The notes: a model not told the origin generated them from the letters alone. A stretch of 64,000 nt of DNA from Hoplostethus atlanticus (GCA_034670405.1 JAXDDX010000001.1:705501-769500); one strand, 5' to 3'; positions 21,300 to 34,638 are shown, counted from the first letter of the stretch. Numbers and translations are program-made.

Positions 21300-23691
21300 C
21301 TAATCCTGTAAGGTGTGCTCAATTATCATGTCCAAAACTTCATCATCCTCAAAAGTGGACACGTCACTTGAGATAAACTGAGCACTCCTGTTTCTTCTTC
21401 TGATTTCCTACAAATGAGAACACAGTGGTTTGTGTTATTTTCTATTATACCTGCAATCCCCCCCCCCCCATCCTAATTCGCGATGACATTTGTGATACCC
21501 AGAACTTTTGAGTGAGAGTTTTCTGCTTCTTCCACTTTTCAGATTTAATATAACACAGTTATTCAGATGGTCCTGCAGTCCTGTGCCGTCTTAGTCTTGA
21601 CATTTCATTCCTCAGAACATCTTTTAAGAATGGTGGGACAATTATAAGTTATGGTTAAGCTACTTTACTACAAATAATTTCATTCAAACGTTTGTGACAA
21701 TTGAAATTGCTGTCATTATGGTGCATTATGTTTCTATGTAATGATGCGCTGCCTTGGCACTTTTAGAAAAATTATTTTAGAGATTTCTGGCCCTTGATGT
21801 TGTTTAGACTTCAAAACTCCCCTTTAATACTGTCGACATCACTTCTTACTATTTCACAAAATTTCATATAGTAATGAAATCCATTCTTTCCAAATACTGC
21901 TTGTTATTCTTGACTAAGAGTTAACATTATCTTCACTGACAGTGATTTTGCCTTTGCATTTACCTGCTGTGATTGTTGATGGAACATAAGATGATCTTGA
22001 AAGAGATCCAAAATCCCTGCCTGCATTACCTACAATTGAGAGCGCCAGTAAACAATCTGTTGCCTGGAAAAGGACAACGCATGGTGTAGTCGACATTGTT
22101 GTCAGCATAAACACATACTTCGTAACTTGGCATGTGGTTAGGATGTTTTGGGGGGTTGGTTGTGCTCTTTGCAGCAGCAGAGAGCACTCTTGTGTTATGT
22201 TATGTAATGTGTTATTGTTTGAAAAAAACACGTTAGTTTCTTGATTGAAATATGTGAACCTAATTCTGGCAGGACACTCAAAATCATGGGTAGTGTGAGC
22301 CTTTTGATAGATAGTCTCCAATTAGATCACACATTTGCGTCCATTCGATCCAAAAATCATTGTTTCTTTGCTCCGCTATCTCATCTATAACCAAATAGGA
22401 AGAACAAAAAGACGAAAATATCTTCACAGCATGTCAAAGTCATATAACATGCACAAGCCTAGTCTGAGTCATCTCACACAGTAGAGACTGTGAGTACACC
22501 CATGATTTCTCTGCTTGCTTTCCTCTATGACCTGGAAATGGTTTCCGATGCCAACAGTGTGCTTAAAACACTCACCAAGGCTGTTTTTCTTGAAGGTGGC
22601 ATATATGCTGTTCATCCAAGGTAAGAGAGCTGAAAGAATGGGCACATATATCAATCTTTGAGCAAAGTAACATTAATGGACACCACTGACTTTTTGGGTG
22701 TTTTGCCCATTTGTCACATTACCTAATGTGGAGTGAGTGAGTGAGTGAGTGAGTGAGTGAGGTCCCACCCAATCAGTTTCTTCAGTAGAGCAGAGACATG
22801 AGGATTGAGGTTGTCTTCTTATGGGCGACTTTACCAGTTTTCTTTGACAGGCACTTTGCCCCGTCCAGCCTTGGTGCCCCTCTCTGGATTCAGCCCTATG
22901 AAGTGCCTCAAAACGATAGTGTATGTCTAGAGATGGTGTGAAAAAAGTGTCATGGTCTTAAGGGTTGTTAAACTGGCTTGTGCCCAATATACAGTAGCTT
23001 CAATTCAATATGAAATAAAACATCTTGTTGTTGGCTTATGTAATGATGTGAATTTTTTTTAAACATGCCGAGCAGTATCAGCCGAGGAGTTGCAAGTAGG
23101 GTGAGCGTCATCTCCACATCAGCTGCAGTGGAAGACACAGCCAATGCTGCAGAGTGGTGCTGCTCAGGGACAAGCTTTATAGCCTCCCTTACGAATCTCC
23201 TGCCTGAAATGTCAAATAGTCTAGTTCTTACATGCTTGCTACAAATGTGATTTGACAAGATAATACCTCAACATTACAGAGAAAGACTGCCTACGCGGTT
23301 GACGTCTCAAACACTGTGTACTTAGTAAACTCTAATCTCAAAACACAATTACAAAACTGTAATTGTGATTTACACCAACAGTTAAATTAGTTAGCTAAAC
23401 AATACAGCATGTCATCATCATGCTTCATCACTCTGCAAATTTACTCCCAGAAAGCAAGTTTAGCTTCAGCCAAACTTGATCCAACATGATCCAAAACATC
23501 ACAAGCGAGTAACAACTAACAGGCTTACAGGAAAGAACTTGGGTTTATAGACAGCTATGGACAAATTCAGATGAGCTTATCGTTACTCGTTCTGATGTTG
23601 CAGTAAGAGGGCAGACCAGTCAGTATCAGTTGTGGAAACGTCACTGATGCACTTTGCAAAACTTCACAAACAAAATAAAATGGCACTCACC
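21300..23691 (-). pseudogene. Degenerate multi-exon gene, unrecognised (possible TE-borne gene)
   Basis: Minus-strand exons with good splice signals. A leader exon ends 23691 (GTCG|GTGAGTG). An exon at 23203-23058 has a TTTCAG acceptor and a 48-codon open frame (contains FVREAIKLVPEQ and LLATPRLILL); its donor is not clear. Then 22926-22835 (CTCTAG acceptor, ACTG|GTAAAG), 22629-22576 (TTTCAG, CTTG|GTGAGTG), 22063-21964 (TTCCAG, GCAG|GTAAAT) and a last exon 21407-21300 (TTGTAG acceptor) ending in TAG. The last four exons join in compatible phases (0 in/2 out, 2/2, 2/0, 0). The joined frame has one internal stop, TAG at 22030-22032. The C-terminus is acidic (STFEDDEVLDMIIEHTLQD). I do not recognise the protein. 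The 5' end sits near a TE-like terminal motif at 23.8-23.94 kb. It may be an old transposon gene or a dead host gene copy. Confidence 0.45.
22731..22761. repeat. (GAGT)n microsatellite
   Basis: About eight GAGT units inside an intron of the minus-strand gene relic. Confidence 0.95.
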
Positions 23692-23829
23692 GACTTTTAT
23701 GCGGGATGAGGATGGATGAATAAAGGCAAAATCCAGCTCCACTCTGCCACTGATGTGTTTGTTCCTAAAATGCAATGTTTTTTTTGTGTTTTTTAAAAAA
23801 AATACTGTAAGGTATTGTTTCTATTTCCT

Positions 23830-23936
23830 CCAATACATTTGACCCCCGTAATGCATTGGTACTAACAATAAAGTGCCGTATTTAAGAATAACAGTTGAAA
23901 TTTGGCTGTTAATTAACAGCAATTTGTCACAGTGTA
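23830..23936. mobile_element. TE-like terminal sequence upstream of the gene relic
   Basis: On the minus strand this reads CACTGTGACAAATTGCTGTT, AATTAACAGC, then TTCAACTGTTATTCTTAAATAC and ATGCATTACGGGGGTCAA. Termini of the form CACTGTRAAAATTGCTGTTA with repeated AACAG/CTGTT words are frequent at ends of fish DNA transposons. No matching opposite end was found near 21 kb, so this is a tentative single terminus. Confidence 0.35.
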
Positions 23937-24252
23937 GTATTTTCCCCAGAAATGTTCATAGGTGAGCGTTAGTGGATGCATGCTACATTCTTATTAGAGC
24001 GTAGGAGATGATGTTGAAGAGATCTCATTGGAATTCATGGCTGTTCTGTTGGTTTGTTTATAGTGAAGTCCACCCCTCAGGCTGTAGCTACTTTGCTGAC
24101 GGCAAAGCATTGGAGATTACAAGGGGTGCAGATATCAGGTACTTTTTGATCCATACCTTGACCAAAGGCTCTCTCGAAGTTCCAGGGCTATTTTCTAATT
24201 TGTGTCAGTGTTTGATATTAATTGAACATGAGTGAAAGACTCTCTGCTCTGC

Positions 24253-24341
<89 letters not shown>

Positions 24342-24360
24342 GACCCACAGGGGAAATTAT
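24253..24360 (-). mobile_element. LINE tail with compound (TCTA)n(TCTG)n microsatellite
   Basis: A (TCTA)n run (24253-24310) passes into (TCTG)n (to about 24337) and then TATGACCCACAGGGGAAATT. On the minus strand AATTTCCCC-TGTGGGTC followed by a tetranucleotide tail is the LINE 3' stem-and-tail signature also seen at 2.5, 44.2 and 45.7 kb. The downstream limit of the element is unclear. Confidence 0.65.
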
Positions 24361-25381
24361 TGCATTATAGTATTGTATCAAACCTGCCAAGGCAGCTGCT
24401 GTCTGTGTTCTTGTTCTTGTTAGTTCTTGTGTGTAATTGTTACGTCAGTGTAATAAATGGCTGTAGTTGGACAGAAACATATCAGCCAGTGTTGATATGA
24501 GTATTCTTGTTACTGTAAACTGTCAATACAAAAACAAGATTTGCAGTTATTTTTTTAAAACTAGCACCCATTTTGTAGTCTGTTTCAAATGTAGATTTGG
24601 TATTGATTGGCACTACTTCCTAAACAAGTGGTTAGACCCTTCCAATCAGCTAGACTTATGATAATTCTTTTGACACTCCCTCCAGAACGCTTTCATCATT
24701 TCAATCAGGGAGATTGGGTAATGTCTGCTAATCAGACATTGTGCCTGCTCTGCACATAACAATGTATGCTTCAAATGCATTGTTGAAAAACAACATGAAA
24801 CACAACCAACGTTGAAAAACAACATTCTCACCCTAAGACCTGTTACATTTTAAAACAGAAATCTAGAAAAAATAAATGTATAAATGACTAGTTGAACATT
24901 TTATAACAGAAAATCTGTTACTTAAACCTAATCTGTTTATTCTGTGTCAAACATGTTTCTGCTGTTTCTGCCCCTACTCTAAAGATACAAAGCTGCTTGT
25001 CTTGAATGCAGTGTGGCTTCACACCAGATGATTTTATCTAGGTGTGTAAAATACAGGATGATGTTGAAACCTCTAGGCATTTTTTAAATTCTATTAATAT
25101 GGGGACTTGGTCGTATTACGTTCATGGTCACACAGTTTTCTGTTTGATAGCATTTTTGTTGAATATTGCATTCTTCAGTCTAGCATAGAAGAAGAACCTG
25201 GAGACGTTTCTTATTTCTATGCCTCTAGCATTCCTCTGGCCCAGTCTGAAGGTTTGAGCACAAACTGCAGTGCTAATTAGTCACACCTCATTCAACTGGC
25301 AGGCTCAAGGTTATTTGACTAATTATGTGCAGGTAGGGATATTTATGCAAATATGACTATATGAATGGTGTTTTTTCTCAG
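24361..25381. other. No gene seen
   Basis: AT-rich DNA. A 45-bp stretch at about 24436-24480 resembles 54464-54510 (TAATTGTTA...ATAAATG..TGTAGTTGG), so part may be a dispersed repeat. Confidence 0.5.
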
Positions 25382-25532
25382 AGCTCCACAAAGGTCATTG
25401 TTCCTCGTCCTCACATCACGACCTGCCAGAAGAGACGGTCCAAGGCGAAGGCAGTTGAAATATGTCCAGTGTGGTGGCACGGAGTAACACATTTGGCGAG
25501 TGATATTCTCACGTCTTGTTTCCAATACAAAG
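25382..25532 (+). other. Possible exon, open throughout
   Basis: A 151-bp segment follows a T-rich acceptor (TTTTTTCTCAG) and ends AAAG|GTCAGTG, a good donor. One frame (starting SSTKVIVPRPH) is open over all 50 codons, contains the basic stretch QKRRSKAKAVE and has several CpGs. I recognise no domain. It may be a cassette exon of an unseen gene, a lncRNA exon, or chance. Confidence 0.25.
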
Positions 25533-26104
25533 GTCAGTGTCAGTATGACTGGGAAGGTGAAAGGTAATGGAGAGTCGCTCTGAGGATTTATGCATGTGAG
25601 ACCTTATTGATGGGATCTCGTTCAGAAATTTGAGGGGTCAGTCGCCTGTGATTTAATATGTCTAATAAACACAGGGAAGAAAAGACAAAAAGTTACAGTA
25701 TTGAATATTTTTGCCATATGGTATCCATTTGCAGACTTTTCCTGCTGGCAAATGGGGAGTATGAAATCTTCAACCTTGAGCAAAATGTGAAGCAGATACA
25801 GACACAATTATTACCAAATCACATAGAACAAACAAATTCAGCATATTAGAGGCTTTTTATGAACCAACACAGAGATGTGAGCCAAAGAACCACAAGTGCT
25901 AAGTGAAATTATTTGTTGAACGTTTGACTTGTTACATGACTTTGTTATTGGAAACCTTGGACTCTTTACTTTACGGTTAGGGTTTAAAGGGTTATACTGT
26001 GTATTGTACACTGTATGGATTGCAGCTCATTATTTTCCTATAGTGAGAGGGAAAACACAATAACAATGTCCTACCGCTATAAATAGAAACCTATAGCCTA
26101 AGTA
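25533..26104. other. No gene seen
   Basis: AT-rich DNA without recognisable signals. Confidence 0.55.
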
Positions 26105-26480
26105 AGCTTAAAGGGTTATTCCGGTATTTTTAAACCTGGGCCCTATTTGTACATATTAGTCATTTAGACCCCAAAATATGTACAAAAAGTTTTGGAGTTG
26201 GTCCAATAGATTGCCTCAGCCGGCAGTCATGAAACGGGCTGCAATGGCTGCAACGTAATCCTTTGGGGCAACTGCGCCCGGTCAAAGTACGTCCACTAAA
26301 AGTGCTTGTTTTTGCCACTGACAGGCTCAGATTGTTATTGGAAGTGTCTGACAACATTAAGGATCGCTACAGAGATAGACCTTTGTTTAACTAGAAACAG
26401 AAGTCTCACTCAAGGAGAAGTCTCGCTCTGAAATCTCGCGAGCGGTGAGTTGTTGCAGGAAGAGGTTAAACAAAGGTTTC
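26105..26480. repeat. Dispersed fish repeat (AAAGGGTTATTCCGG type)
   Basis: Begins TAAAGGGTTATTCCGGTATT followed by TTTAAACCTGGGCCCTATTT, a terminus found in many teleost interspersed repeats. It contains several CpGs (CTCGCGAGCGG near 26434-26444) unlike the AT-rich surroundings. No transposase is evident. Boundaries are approximate. Confidence 0.45.
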
Positions 26481-27360
26481 TGAGCATTTTTTAAACAAGT
26501 TGATTTGCAGTAGCAACAAGTACAATTATCTGCCCCCACTGGCAAATTTGTTTTTCACTTGTTTTAAGAAAAGTCAGATTTTAAGCTTCAATGTGCGATT
26601 TGATGAATGGATATTTTTTGCGATGGCACAAACGGCGCTGATAGGTACTGAAAAGGGTTATTCCATAAAAAGCCTGTGTAGTCACTGAGGTGGCCCAACC
26701 TAAAAACTACGATTTGTTTCCAGTCTATGAGGAAATCTTATTTGAAAGTTGATTGTCTTAATAATAAAAGGTCTTAAAATGCACAAAGTAAATATGATGT
26801 AGACTGACTGTTTGTCTCATATAATTAGATATAAATATTATAAATGTTATAAATTCATTTAAAATATCAAAATAAATAAATATCTTGTAAAAATCTAACC
26901 TAATGTACAGTATAACAAGTTGTATATAGACTGTATATACTATATATATTGTATATACATGTACGGAGGGTGCACTATCACTGCATTTCTCTAATTTTAC
27001 TATGAAGGTCAATGAAGAAAACATGACTGAACAGAAAAGTGCATCCTAGTGTTGGAGATAATAGTTTATTTTATTTTTTTGAAAGTGGAATTGATTGCCA
27101 TACATAAGTGACATGTAATACACACTGGACTCCAGTACACTGAAGCAGAATACTAAACTATCGCCTGAAATTCCATTAAAAGGTATTTAGGGGAACTGCT
27201 GCTTCCTAGTCACAAGAAAGGTAAAACGAGGGCAATTTTGAAAACAAAATGTATTCAAAATGTATTATTATTTCCTAAAGATGAAGAATGAATAACACAT
27301 GTTCTCAAATTCTCACATTTATACTTCACTTTGATAGAAAAGAGTACTTTTGTGGATTTT
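26481..27360. other. No gene seen
   Basis: Very AT-rich, with TATA-rich stretches around 26820-26960. No features recognised. Confidence 0.55.
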
Positions 27361-27442
27361 AGCCCAAAAATTTAACACATTTTGTTGCACAATACAATGT
27401 GCACAAAGTCAGGGGGTTGAATACGTTTATATCAGCACTGTA
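27361..27442. mobile_element. Tc1-like transposon terminus
   Basis: Reads AACACATTTTGTTGCACAAT, then CACAAAGTCAGGGGGTTGAA, TACGTTTATATCAGCACTGTA. The AAAGTCAAGGGGTTGAATAC...GGCACTGTA pattern is the standard right end of Tc1-family elements in fish. The partner end and transposase were not found. Confidence 0.65.
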
Positions 27443-27700
27443 ACTCGTGGTCCTATCTCTTTACCTCTGGTCTCTCTGCAACTGTTGTACTCTGTTATTG
27501 ATAAAGTTTGATTGAATCTTCAAAGTGTCACGTTGTCCTGTGTGACTTTGGTTTCCCTAACACAACGACTCAGGATTAGCAGTTCCATAGCCTGTTAATT
27601 AAAGACAAAAGCAGGCAGAGGGAAAAGTGTGGAACAAGAGCAGGTTTTCAATTATTTATTGAGTAGCAGCTCAGAAAATCAACCCCACCCACCCTCCCAG

Positions 27701-27701
<1 letters not shown>

Positions 27702-27734
<33 letters not shown>
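27702..27734. repeat. (CA)n microsatellite
   Basis: About 16 CA units. Confidence 0.95.
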
Positions 27735-27736
<2 letters not shown>

Positions 27737-27949
27737 AATAGTATTTCCCCTGTGCATAGCTTAGTGCTGTTGTTGAGAGGAGTGTATTATTTCATGTCAC
27801 AGAAAAACAACTCAGATTACAAGGACCTCTCTCAATCAGGCTGAGCTGAAAAACCCCATTCACATGCTGACTGCTACCCAAGTTTGCAAAAAACAAGGGG
27901 CCCCATGACTCTGTCTGCAATTATAGCCAATTTGGTGTAACCCTTCTCT

Positions 27950-28130
27950 TTAATACCCCTTTCACACCGGGGCAGCGACCCAGAATGACCCATGTCAGGC
28001 GTTGGTGTGAATGGGTCAACACGGGTTATCAGACCCTGCTCACGACCTGGGAATAACCCGGGTCAGATGCGGCTCGGCTGCGGTTTGAACGACCCAGGTT
28101 ACTTATGGACGGGAACCTCATTGGATAAGA
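27950..28130. repeat. GC-rich dispersed repeat (GACCCGGGTT words)
   Basis: Starts ACCCCTTTCACACCGGGGC and has repeated, partly palindromic words such as CGACCC, CACGGGTTAT, ATAACCCGGGTCA. Short fish elements with TTTCACACCG termini have this make-up. The right end is not defined. Confidence 0.4.
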
Positions 28131-28609
28131 TCATAGGCGCATAGTACCCAAATTGGTTCTCCTATGTTATGATCGCAACATTTCCTATGTGTTATGAACC
28201 AGTACATTCTAGACAGAGCATTCTCTCTAACATAGTGGGAAGGATGACAATCAGCCTGGTCTCATGAAATTGTGAAATGAGCATCATTTCTTAAAATGCA
28301 AATAATGTACACCACACAAGGAAAGTGAGAGAACATTTCCACACCATGGAAGGATTATGTGGAGGAGATACGACTAGAAACAGGCAGTAGTTTGACGTTG
28401 AAACAGACCGATATGGAGGTCAGGTGGTGGATGGGCGGATACATGTACCTTCAATTCTGATGGTTCAATTCCCGACTCATGCAAAGAAGTTTTCAGCTGT
28501 GAGTTTCATTTTCAACAAAAGTTGTTCTTACTTAACCGTGACCATACCCTTAACCAAATTATTTTAATTGCCTAACCTGAACCAACGTTTTAGTTGCCTG
28601 AACCTAACA

Positions 28610-28650
28610 CCAACCCCAATTCTAACCTTAACCTTAACCTTAACCAAAGT
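28610..28650. repeat. (CCTTAA)n short array
   Basis: About four TAACCT units within a longer stretch of loosely related AACC/CCTAAC words from about 28530. Confidence 0.75.
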
Positions 28651-31600
28651 TGTTTAATTTGCCTCAACATAACTGTTAGCAAACCCTTTCACATGACAAA
28701 CACATAAAAATGGCGTGTCCAATTAATGCTTTTGCCACATAGTCCTTTCGTGGTGGTGTAATTTAATCTTAATATTATTTGGGTCCACAACATGTAATTT
28801 GTGTTTCAGAGCTTGTGCTCATTTCACAACATTTTGTGTGTCTAAAATGATGCAGACTAAAATGATAATACAGAGGACAGAATTGGCCATAATTAGAAAT
28901 AAATTAATAAATAAATAAAACAAATATAAAAATAGTTCTTTCTATAGATATTTCTTTCTTTCTTTCTTTCTTCTTCTTTCTTTATGTATTTCTCCTACAA
29001 GGATAATGAGGTTGTGTCAATCAAACACTATCGGTTGGTCATCATCATGGTGCATAGCTCGATTGGATTTGCCACTTGGCTGACAACAAAACGAAGATTC
29101 AAGTCCCATCACAACATCAACGTAACTTCACAATTAGACCACTGCCAAGAAGACTGGCCAGGCCGGTTGCTGTCATGATTAACATTGAGAATTGTCTTCC
29201 ACTGCAGAGGACAACAATTCTTCCCCTGATTACCTGCTTTTCCCTGTAGAGGCAACAATCAATAACTCCAGCCTGCTGCTAGCTGTTATCGTCACAGAGG
29301 TCGACCTCTTGGTTCTTGGGAACTTGGAAGAGGTTTCCACACAACTGCACAATATCAACATCCAATACCCATACATGCAATTGAACCTTACTTAGTAGCT
29401 TGCAGAACAGTTGCAGACATCGCTCAGTTATTGTGAACTCCTAGTTTGATTTCTACAAAAGTGTCGGACACCACAGCCACTGGAATATGTTTTAGTATAT
29501 CATGGAGCAGGAAATACAGAAATAAATAAAGACTGAAATAGCAGGGAAATAAACCAATAAGGTTACTACTCATTGCTTTACTCATTTATTTATTTAATTA
29601 TTTCTTCATTTATTAACAAATTTCTCTGCATATTCTTATATGCATTTCTTTATTTTTGTATTTATTTGTATTTCTTTTCATTTATTTCTCATTATGGCTG
29701 ATTCCGTATAATGTATAATCATATTGTTATAGTCTTTGATTCAGTATAAAGCATATCTCATCTCATGAACTCATTAACACTTTCTTCCTTGTCAAGCAAA
29801 TCACTGTCATGAATTTTGTGTTTATTTCCTATGTTCCCCACTTCTCCCCTTGTTTCCATGGCAACTTGACAGGGAATGAAGGACAGCCTATTGGCTCTGA
29901 AGTCTCTAACTGCACTAATGAAACTGCTCCAGGAAGTACACAGTCTTTTCAGTGAATATAAGTATAGTTAGAGGAGTACTTTTGCCAAAAACAGCAGGAA
30001 TCCAAAAGGCTGTCGACTTCCAGCTGTACATTTTGGATATGTTGTCCTTTTTGGAGCTGGGTGATATGGCCCATCTTCTAATGTTTAAAGCCCTAGATTT
30101 GCACCATGTGATAACTCCTATGACACATTAACCAACTGAGATGCACAGAATTTCTTGCACCAGCAAATTGTCACCAAATCATACCACTAGTGTACAGGTG
30201 TAATAGAGGTTGACTTGGCCTTTTAGAGGCAACTATAGCTTGCATGCTTTGATGGGCGAATCCTTTCCGATGCTATTTTGATGATTAGCTTCTGTATTCT
30301 CTGAGACTATTCCATCACTGATCAGAATAATTTAAAATACCTTAATGAAATAATGAAAATGAACAGATTGCATTTAAACAAATTAATTGTTCTATTAATC
30401 TTCCTCAACATGTCATACTAGTCTTTTATTCAGATGATATAAGTTGCAAGTAAAAACATAGCACCAAAGAGAGAATAGCATTTACTGTAGAACAGTATCC
30501 ACCCGTACTCTAGATGAGATATTTATAGCAGCAGGGACATACTGGCAGGTAAGTCATAATGGGCCCTGGTTCAGCAATCATTATGGGCCCTGCCCTGCCT
30601 TATCAAATTACTGTTGATAATGTTAATTGCCACAGTCATTCCTAAGTAAAGGGGAGTCACTAGATAGCCTTAGGGGCATCTCTGTTGGCACGGTTGTCCC
30701 AGGTGCAGTTGTTTGCACCACCTGTATCTAACCCTCTACAGGGAAAACCCTGCGATACTCTGAATTCACACCTTTTGCTTTCAAAAGCACAGGCGGTAAG
30801 AGTTTCTTCAAATGGCAACGAGAGGAAACGGTGGCAGAGGATTGCAGATCTGTTTAAATGAATAATCAACCAATTAGTAATTAGGCTTTGTCTTTCAAAA
30901 TTGAATTCTACTCTTCTAAAAATGATAGTGAAGCCCTGCAGTGATATTTTCTAACACAATAATTAACAAATTGAACAAATGTATTTCTTGATTTTACGGT
31001 TTACCTTCATTTTAAAGTCACAGTCTGTCATATGTAACTAATATAATACGTGACTACCAGATGAACTGTCTTACTTACAGTATAATAGCAAAAAATATAT
31101 CAGCAAGTACAGATTCATGGTGTCAGAGGAAAACTAAGCCTGATTTAGAGTTCTGCTTTGGAGTAGTACTGCATAGTATCTTGAATGGAATGACATTTTT
31201 GCAGCTGTGTTGATGCAGCTTCAGATATCAAATCATACTGAACTGCAATTGAAATTACCATGTCATGCATTTTACTCAATCCGTTATGGTTTACTTAAAG
31301 TGCTATGCTGTAAATTTTGTATTGCCGCATCACTCTTGTGTTATACTAATCAATATCCATACCATGAATCGTACTACAGAGTCAACTGCAAGAGGTGAGA
31401 CTGATCAACTCACTGTTACACATTCATGACTCTTGAACAAGAGCTCCATAACAGATACATGGTACTGTTAGTCACAAAAGACATACCAATTAAATGAATG
31501 TGTCATAAAAGCTGTAAGAAAGATTTCCAGGTGCTGTGAATGCACTATAAACCAGATTTCAGGTAAAGTGTCACCCTACAACAGCTGTAGAGTAGCGATC

Positions 31601-34599
31601 AGTAAAGGTTAAGAGTTCATCTAAATAACACCTCAGCGAGGTTGTGATATCACTTCCTTGTATGTCCCTGGCTGACACTATTTGCCATTAATCTGAGGCA
31701 ATGACAGCTGTAAAGCCTCGGCTAATGTTACTAACTTGACCCAAGGACACAAGCAAGTTGTATTGGATCAGGGAAGAGTGAAAATGTTGATGCAGCACTT
31801 GTTACTGCCCTGAATCATGATTGCATGCTGCAGCTGACATGCCATGAAATCAATATGAAACCAAGTAATGAGCAACCTTATGAAGAACAGGTTGGGTGCT
31901 GTCCTTCATACATCACGCTGTTGACACACAGCAACACACATGGCTAAAGGCCATGCTAGATTGAGTACATCAATGTTCTGCTGCAAGGAAGACACATTTT
32001 GGTTCAGAGATAAGAGTCTCGGTACAGTTTTAAAGTTTTCACAAAGAAATACAAGGGTGCTAGCGGTTTATAGGTGTTCGGGTGGAGTGGTGGGGGGGGG
32101 TCTGCATAATTAAAGTGAGTGAAACTACGTTAACACCAAACTGCTGTGGTAGTGCACTGAACCATCACTGAACAAAATATTTAATTCATGCATTGACTAG
32201 CCCACTACAGTTAGAAAATCACAGAGCTACTTCCTGGTCTGTGAACGCACCGCGCACCAACCTAGAGCTGCTCATGCTTGTGTGACTGCTAACATATTGC
32301 CTATAACCAACCAACAAACACACACATCCCAGCTCCTGGTCCCCTAGTAACAGTGCGCATGTATGTATTTCCTTTATTGACTTTGTATACAGAAAATAAC
32401 ACCTGCTGACATGAACACACAGACAGACAGAATTATTTGATTTTTCTTTTCTATCTACATTGGAGAAAAAGGGGAGAAAAACGTGGAGAAATGAAGAAAA
32501 AGGCTTCTCAAGCACAAGCTCGATCAGCCTTTTATATTATATTTTATATTATCTCACAGGTATGAAAAAAAATTAAAATGTACTATTTCAATAGGCCGTA
32601 TACATAATGCATTTCAGCTTTATTTGACCAGTGGTTCCACATCCTTTTTATGTACATTCCATTGAAATTTAGCTGAAAACATTAAACAGAAACTGTGATT
32701 TAAATCACCAACAACCAAATAAGACCTACAAAATGCTGGTGCCCCAGGACATAACCTAAATCCATCAATTGTCATCAATGTTGAATTTGTCAAGCCAAAA
32801 ATTAGCCATAGCCAATTCACTGAACACGAGCTAGCATGAGACTGTTACCTACGAGCTCATGCTGACATTAAAAACCTGAAAATAAGTAACTTCCTTGGTA
32901 CGGCTGCAAAGGCATTCCAATGTTGTAGGTGTTGATATTAGATATTTACTGTAAGTAAAACAGGTCTCAACTCAATTTTAATTGGGTGTCACTGATGGAT
33001 TGGAAGTTGAACAGCTGGCCACAACAGAGCTGTCGTATTTGTACCTGAAAACCAATCATCCACCCCTCTGTCTGCAGACTAACTTCATGATTACTAAGCA
33101 AGATAACTCTAAAATTATCAACAATAATTTAAAAATAAAAGTGATTTTCAGAAGAAATAAATATAGATAATAAGTTTATTTAGAAAAGCTGTTCAAAACT
33201 ACCACAATCACATTATTTTTCACAGTTATGTGGCTAATTGTGTAATCTTGCCTCTTGAGATATAACAACCCTTCTCAATCTGGGTGAATGGTCTTTCTCA
33301 CTTTCCTTAATTGAAAAACTATTGATAGTGGATGGATTTACTTGATGAGCGCTTACAGTTGTGTTCCCGAGATAGTTTTCAGAGGTAATCAATACAATTA
33401 TGTATGGATTTATTATTATTATTATGTTATGCTTGTCAATGTTCAGAGAGAAGGCTGCATGTGGAAAAGTACCAATTAGTTGTGGCTTATCCCCTCACAT
33501 GCTTCTAATCACATTGCAAGGGAACAACAAAGGGTGGTATTTAGAGGCAAATGAAGTTTAACCAGACCACAATTAATTTTTGACACCTTGCAGTTCCCCA
33601 GGAGAGGCCGAGGGACTGATCATCCACACAGATTACAAATTCAAAAGATTTAATTGGCTCACCTTAATTTATTTTATGGAAATGCTTTGCCTCACAACTG
33701 TACATAACCTTGTGTCTCTTAGCAGTCAACAAGAAGCTTGGAATATAAGTACTGAAACTCCCAATGCTACACTCACAGAAATATTTTCTCATGCTAAATT
33801 CTTTACAATTCTACTAACTACATATAGTATTACTGTATGTTCGCTGTTACTTACTGCCTTTTAAATAGTGTTAGAAGCATTAATCTGAAGTTATGTTTTG
33901 TTGCGGTTTTCCAACTGAACAGCTCAACGTTGAACTGAATGATAGAGGAAGGCCTCCCCAGATGCACTCCTACAATTAGTGCTCACCTTACTCAGAACGG
34001 TGGAATCGTCCTCGGCACTCATTTCTCTTGTTTGCTGTCCAAACCACTCGGCAAACATTGGACGACCACCAAGCACCCACTAGCGCCATGCAAGCACCCG
34101 CCTCCTTTGTGCAGTTGCATTGCACATTTTTACTGAATCACAACCTATCGCATCTCCACTAACTGACTGAATGATAGATGTTTGCTTCCTGCCATGTATG
34201 GAGGGAGTGAAGATCCCCACATTCCTCCCTCCGACTGTACCTCACATGCACAAATAATCGTGACAGCAATAACAGCGGCCTCCTGTCTTGAGCTGACACT
34301 TTCAGAGAAGCCGGCTAGAACACAGTGATAATGAGAGGGAGTGGGAGGGAAGGAGGGACAGTGAGATTTGCTTCTAGTCTTAGATGTTGTGCCATCGCTT
34401 TATCATCCTTCCATCTCTCTCTCTCTCCCTCCCTCACACACTTCAGTACCTGCTTCTCCTGTCTCTCTCTCTTTGCCTCCTCTCTTTCCCTCTCTTTTTC
34501 CAAAACAGAGTGTATGCCTCCTCTTTCACTTACAATTTCTTCTCTCCCACAAGGTCTTTCATCTACCCCCCCCATCTCTTTACTAAGCCAAGTCTCAGC

Positions 34600-34638
<39 letters not shown>

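Noticed and set aside
21914..22321. 135-codon single minus-strand frame as a gene
   Set aside because: Its frame disagrees with the phase-consistent spliced exons in the same place, so it is a shadow crossing intron and exon.
28610..28650. Interstitial telomere repeat
   Set aside because: The unit is CCTTAA, not CCCTAA, and the array is only about four units.
29190..29400. Open frame after an acceptor-like CCACTGCAG
   Set aside because: No matching donor, no recognisable motif and AT-rich repeat-like surroundings. Support is too weak to list as an exon.
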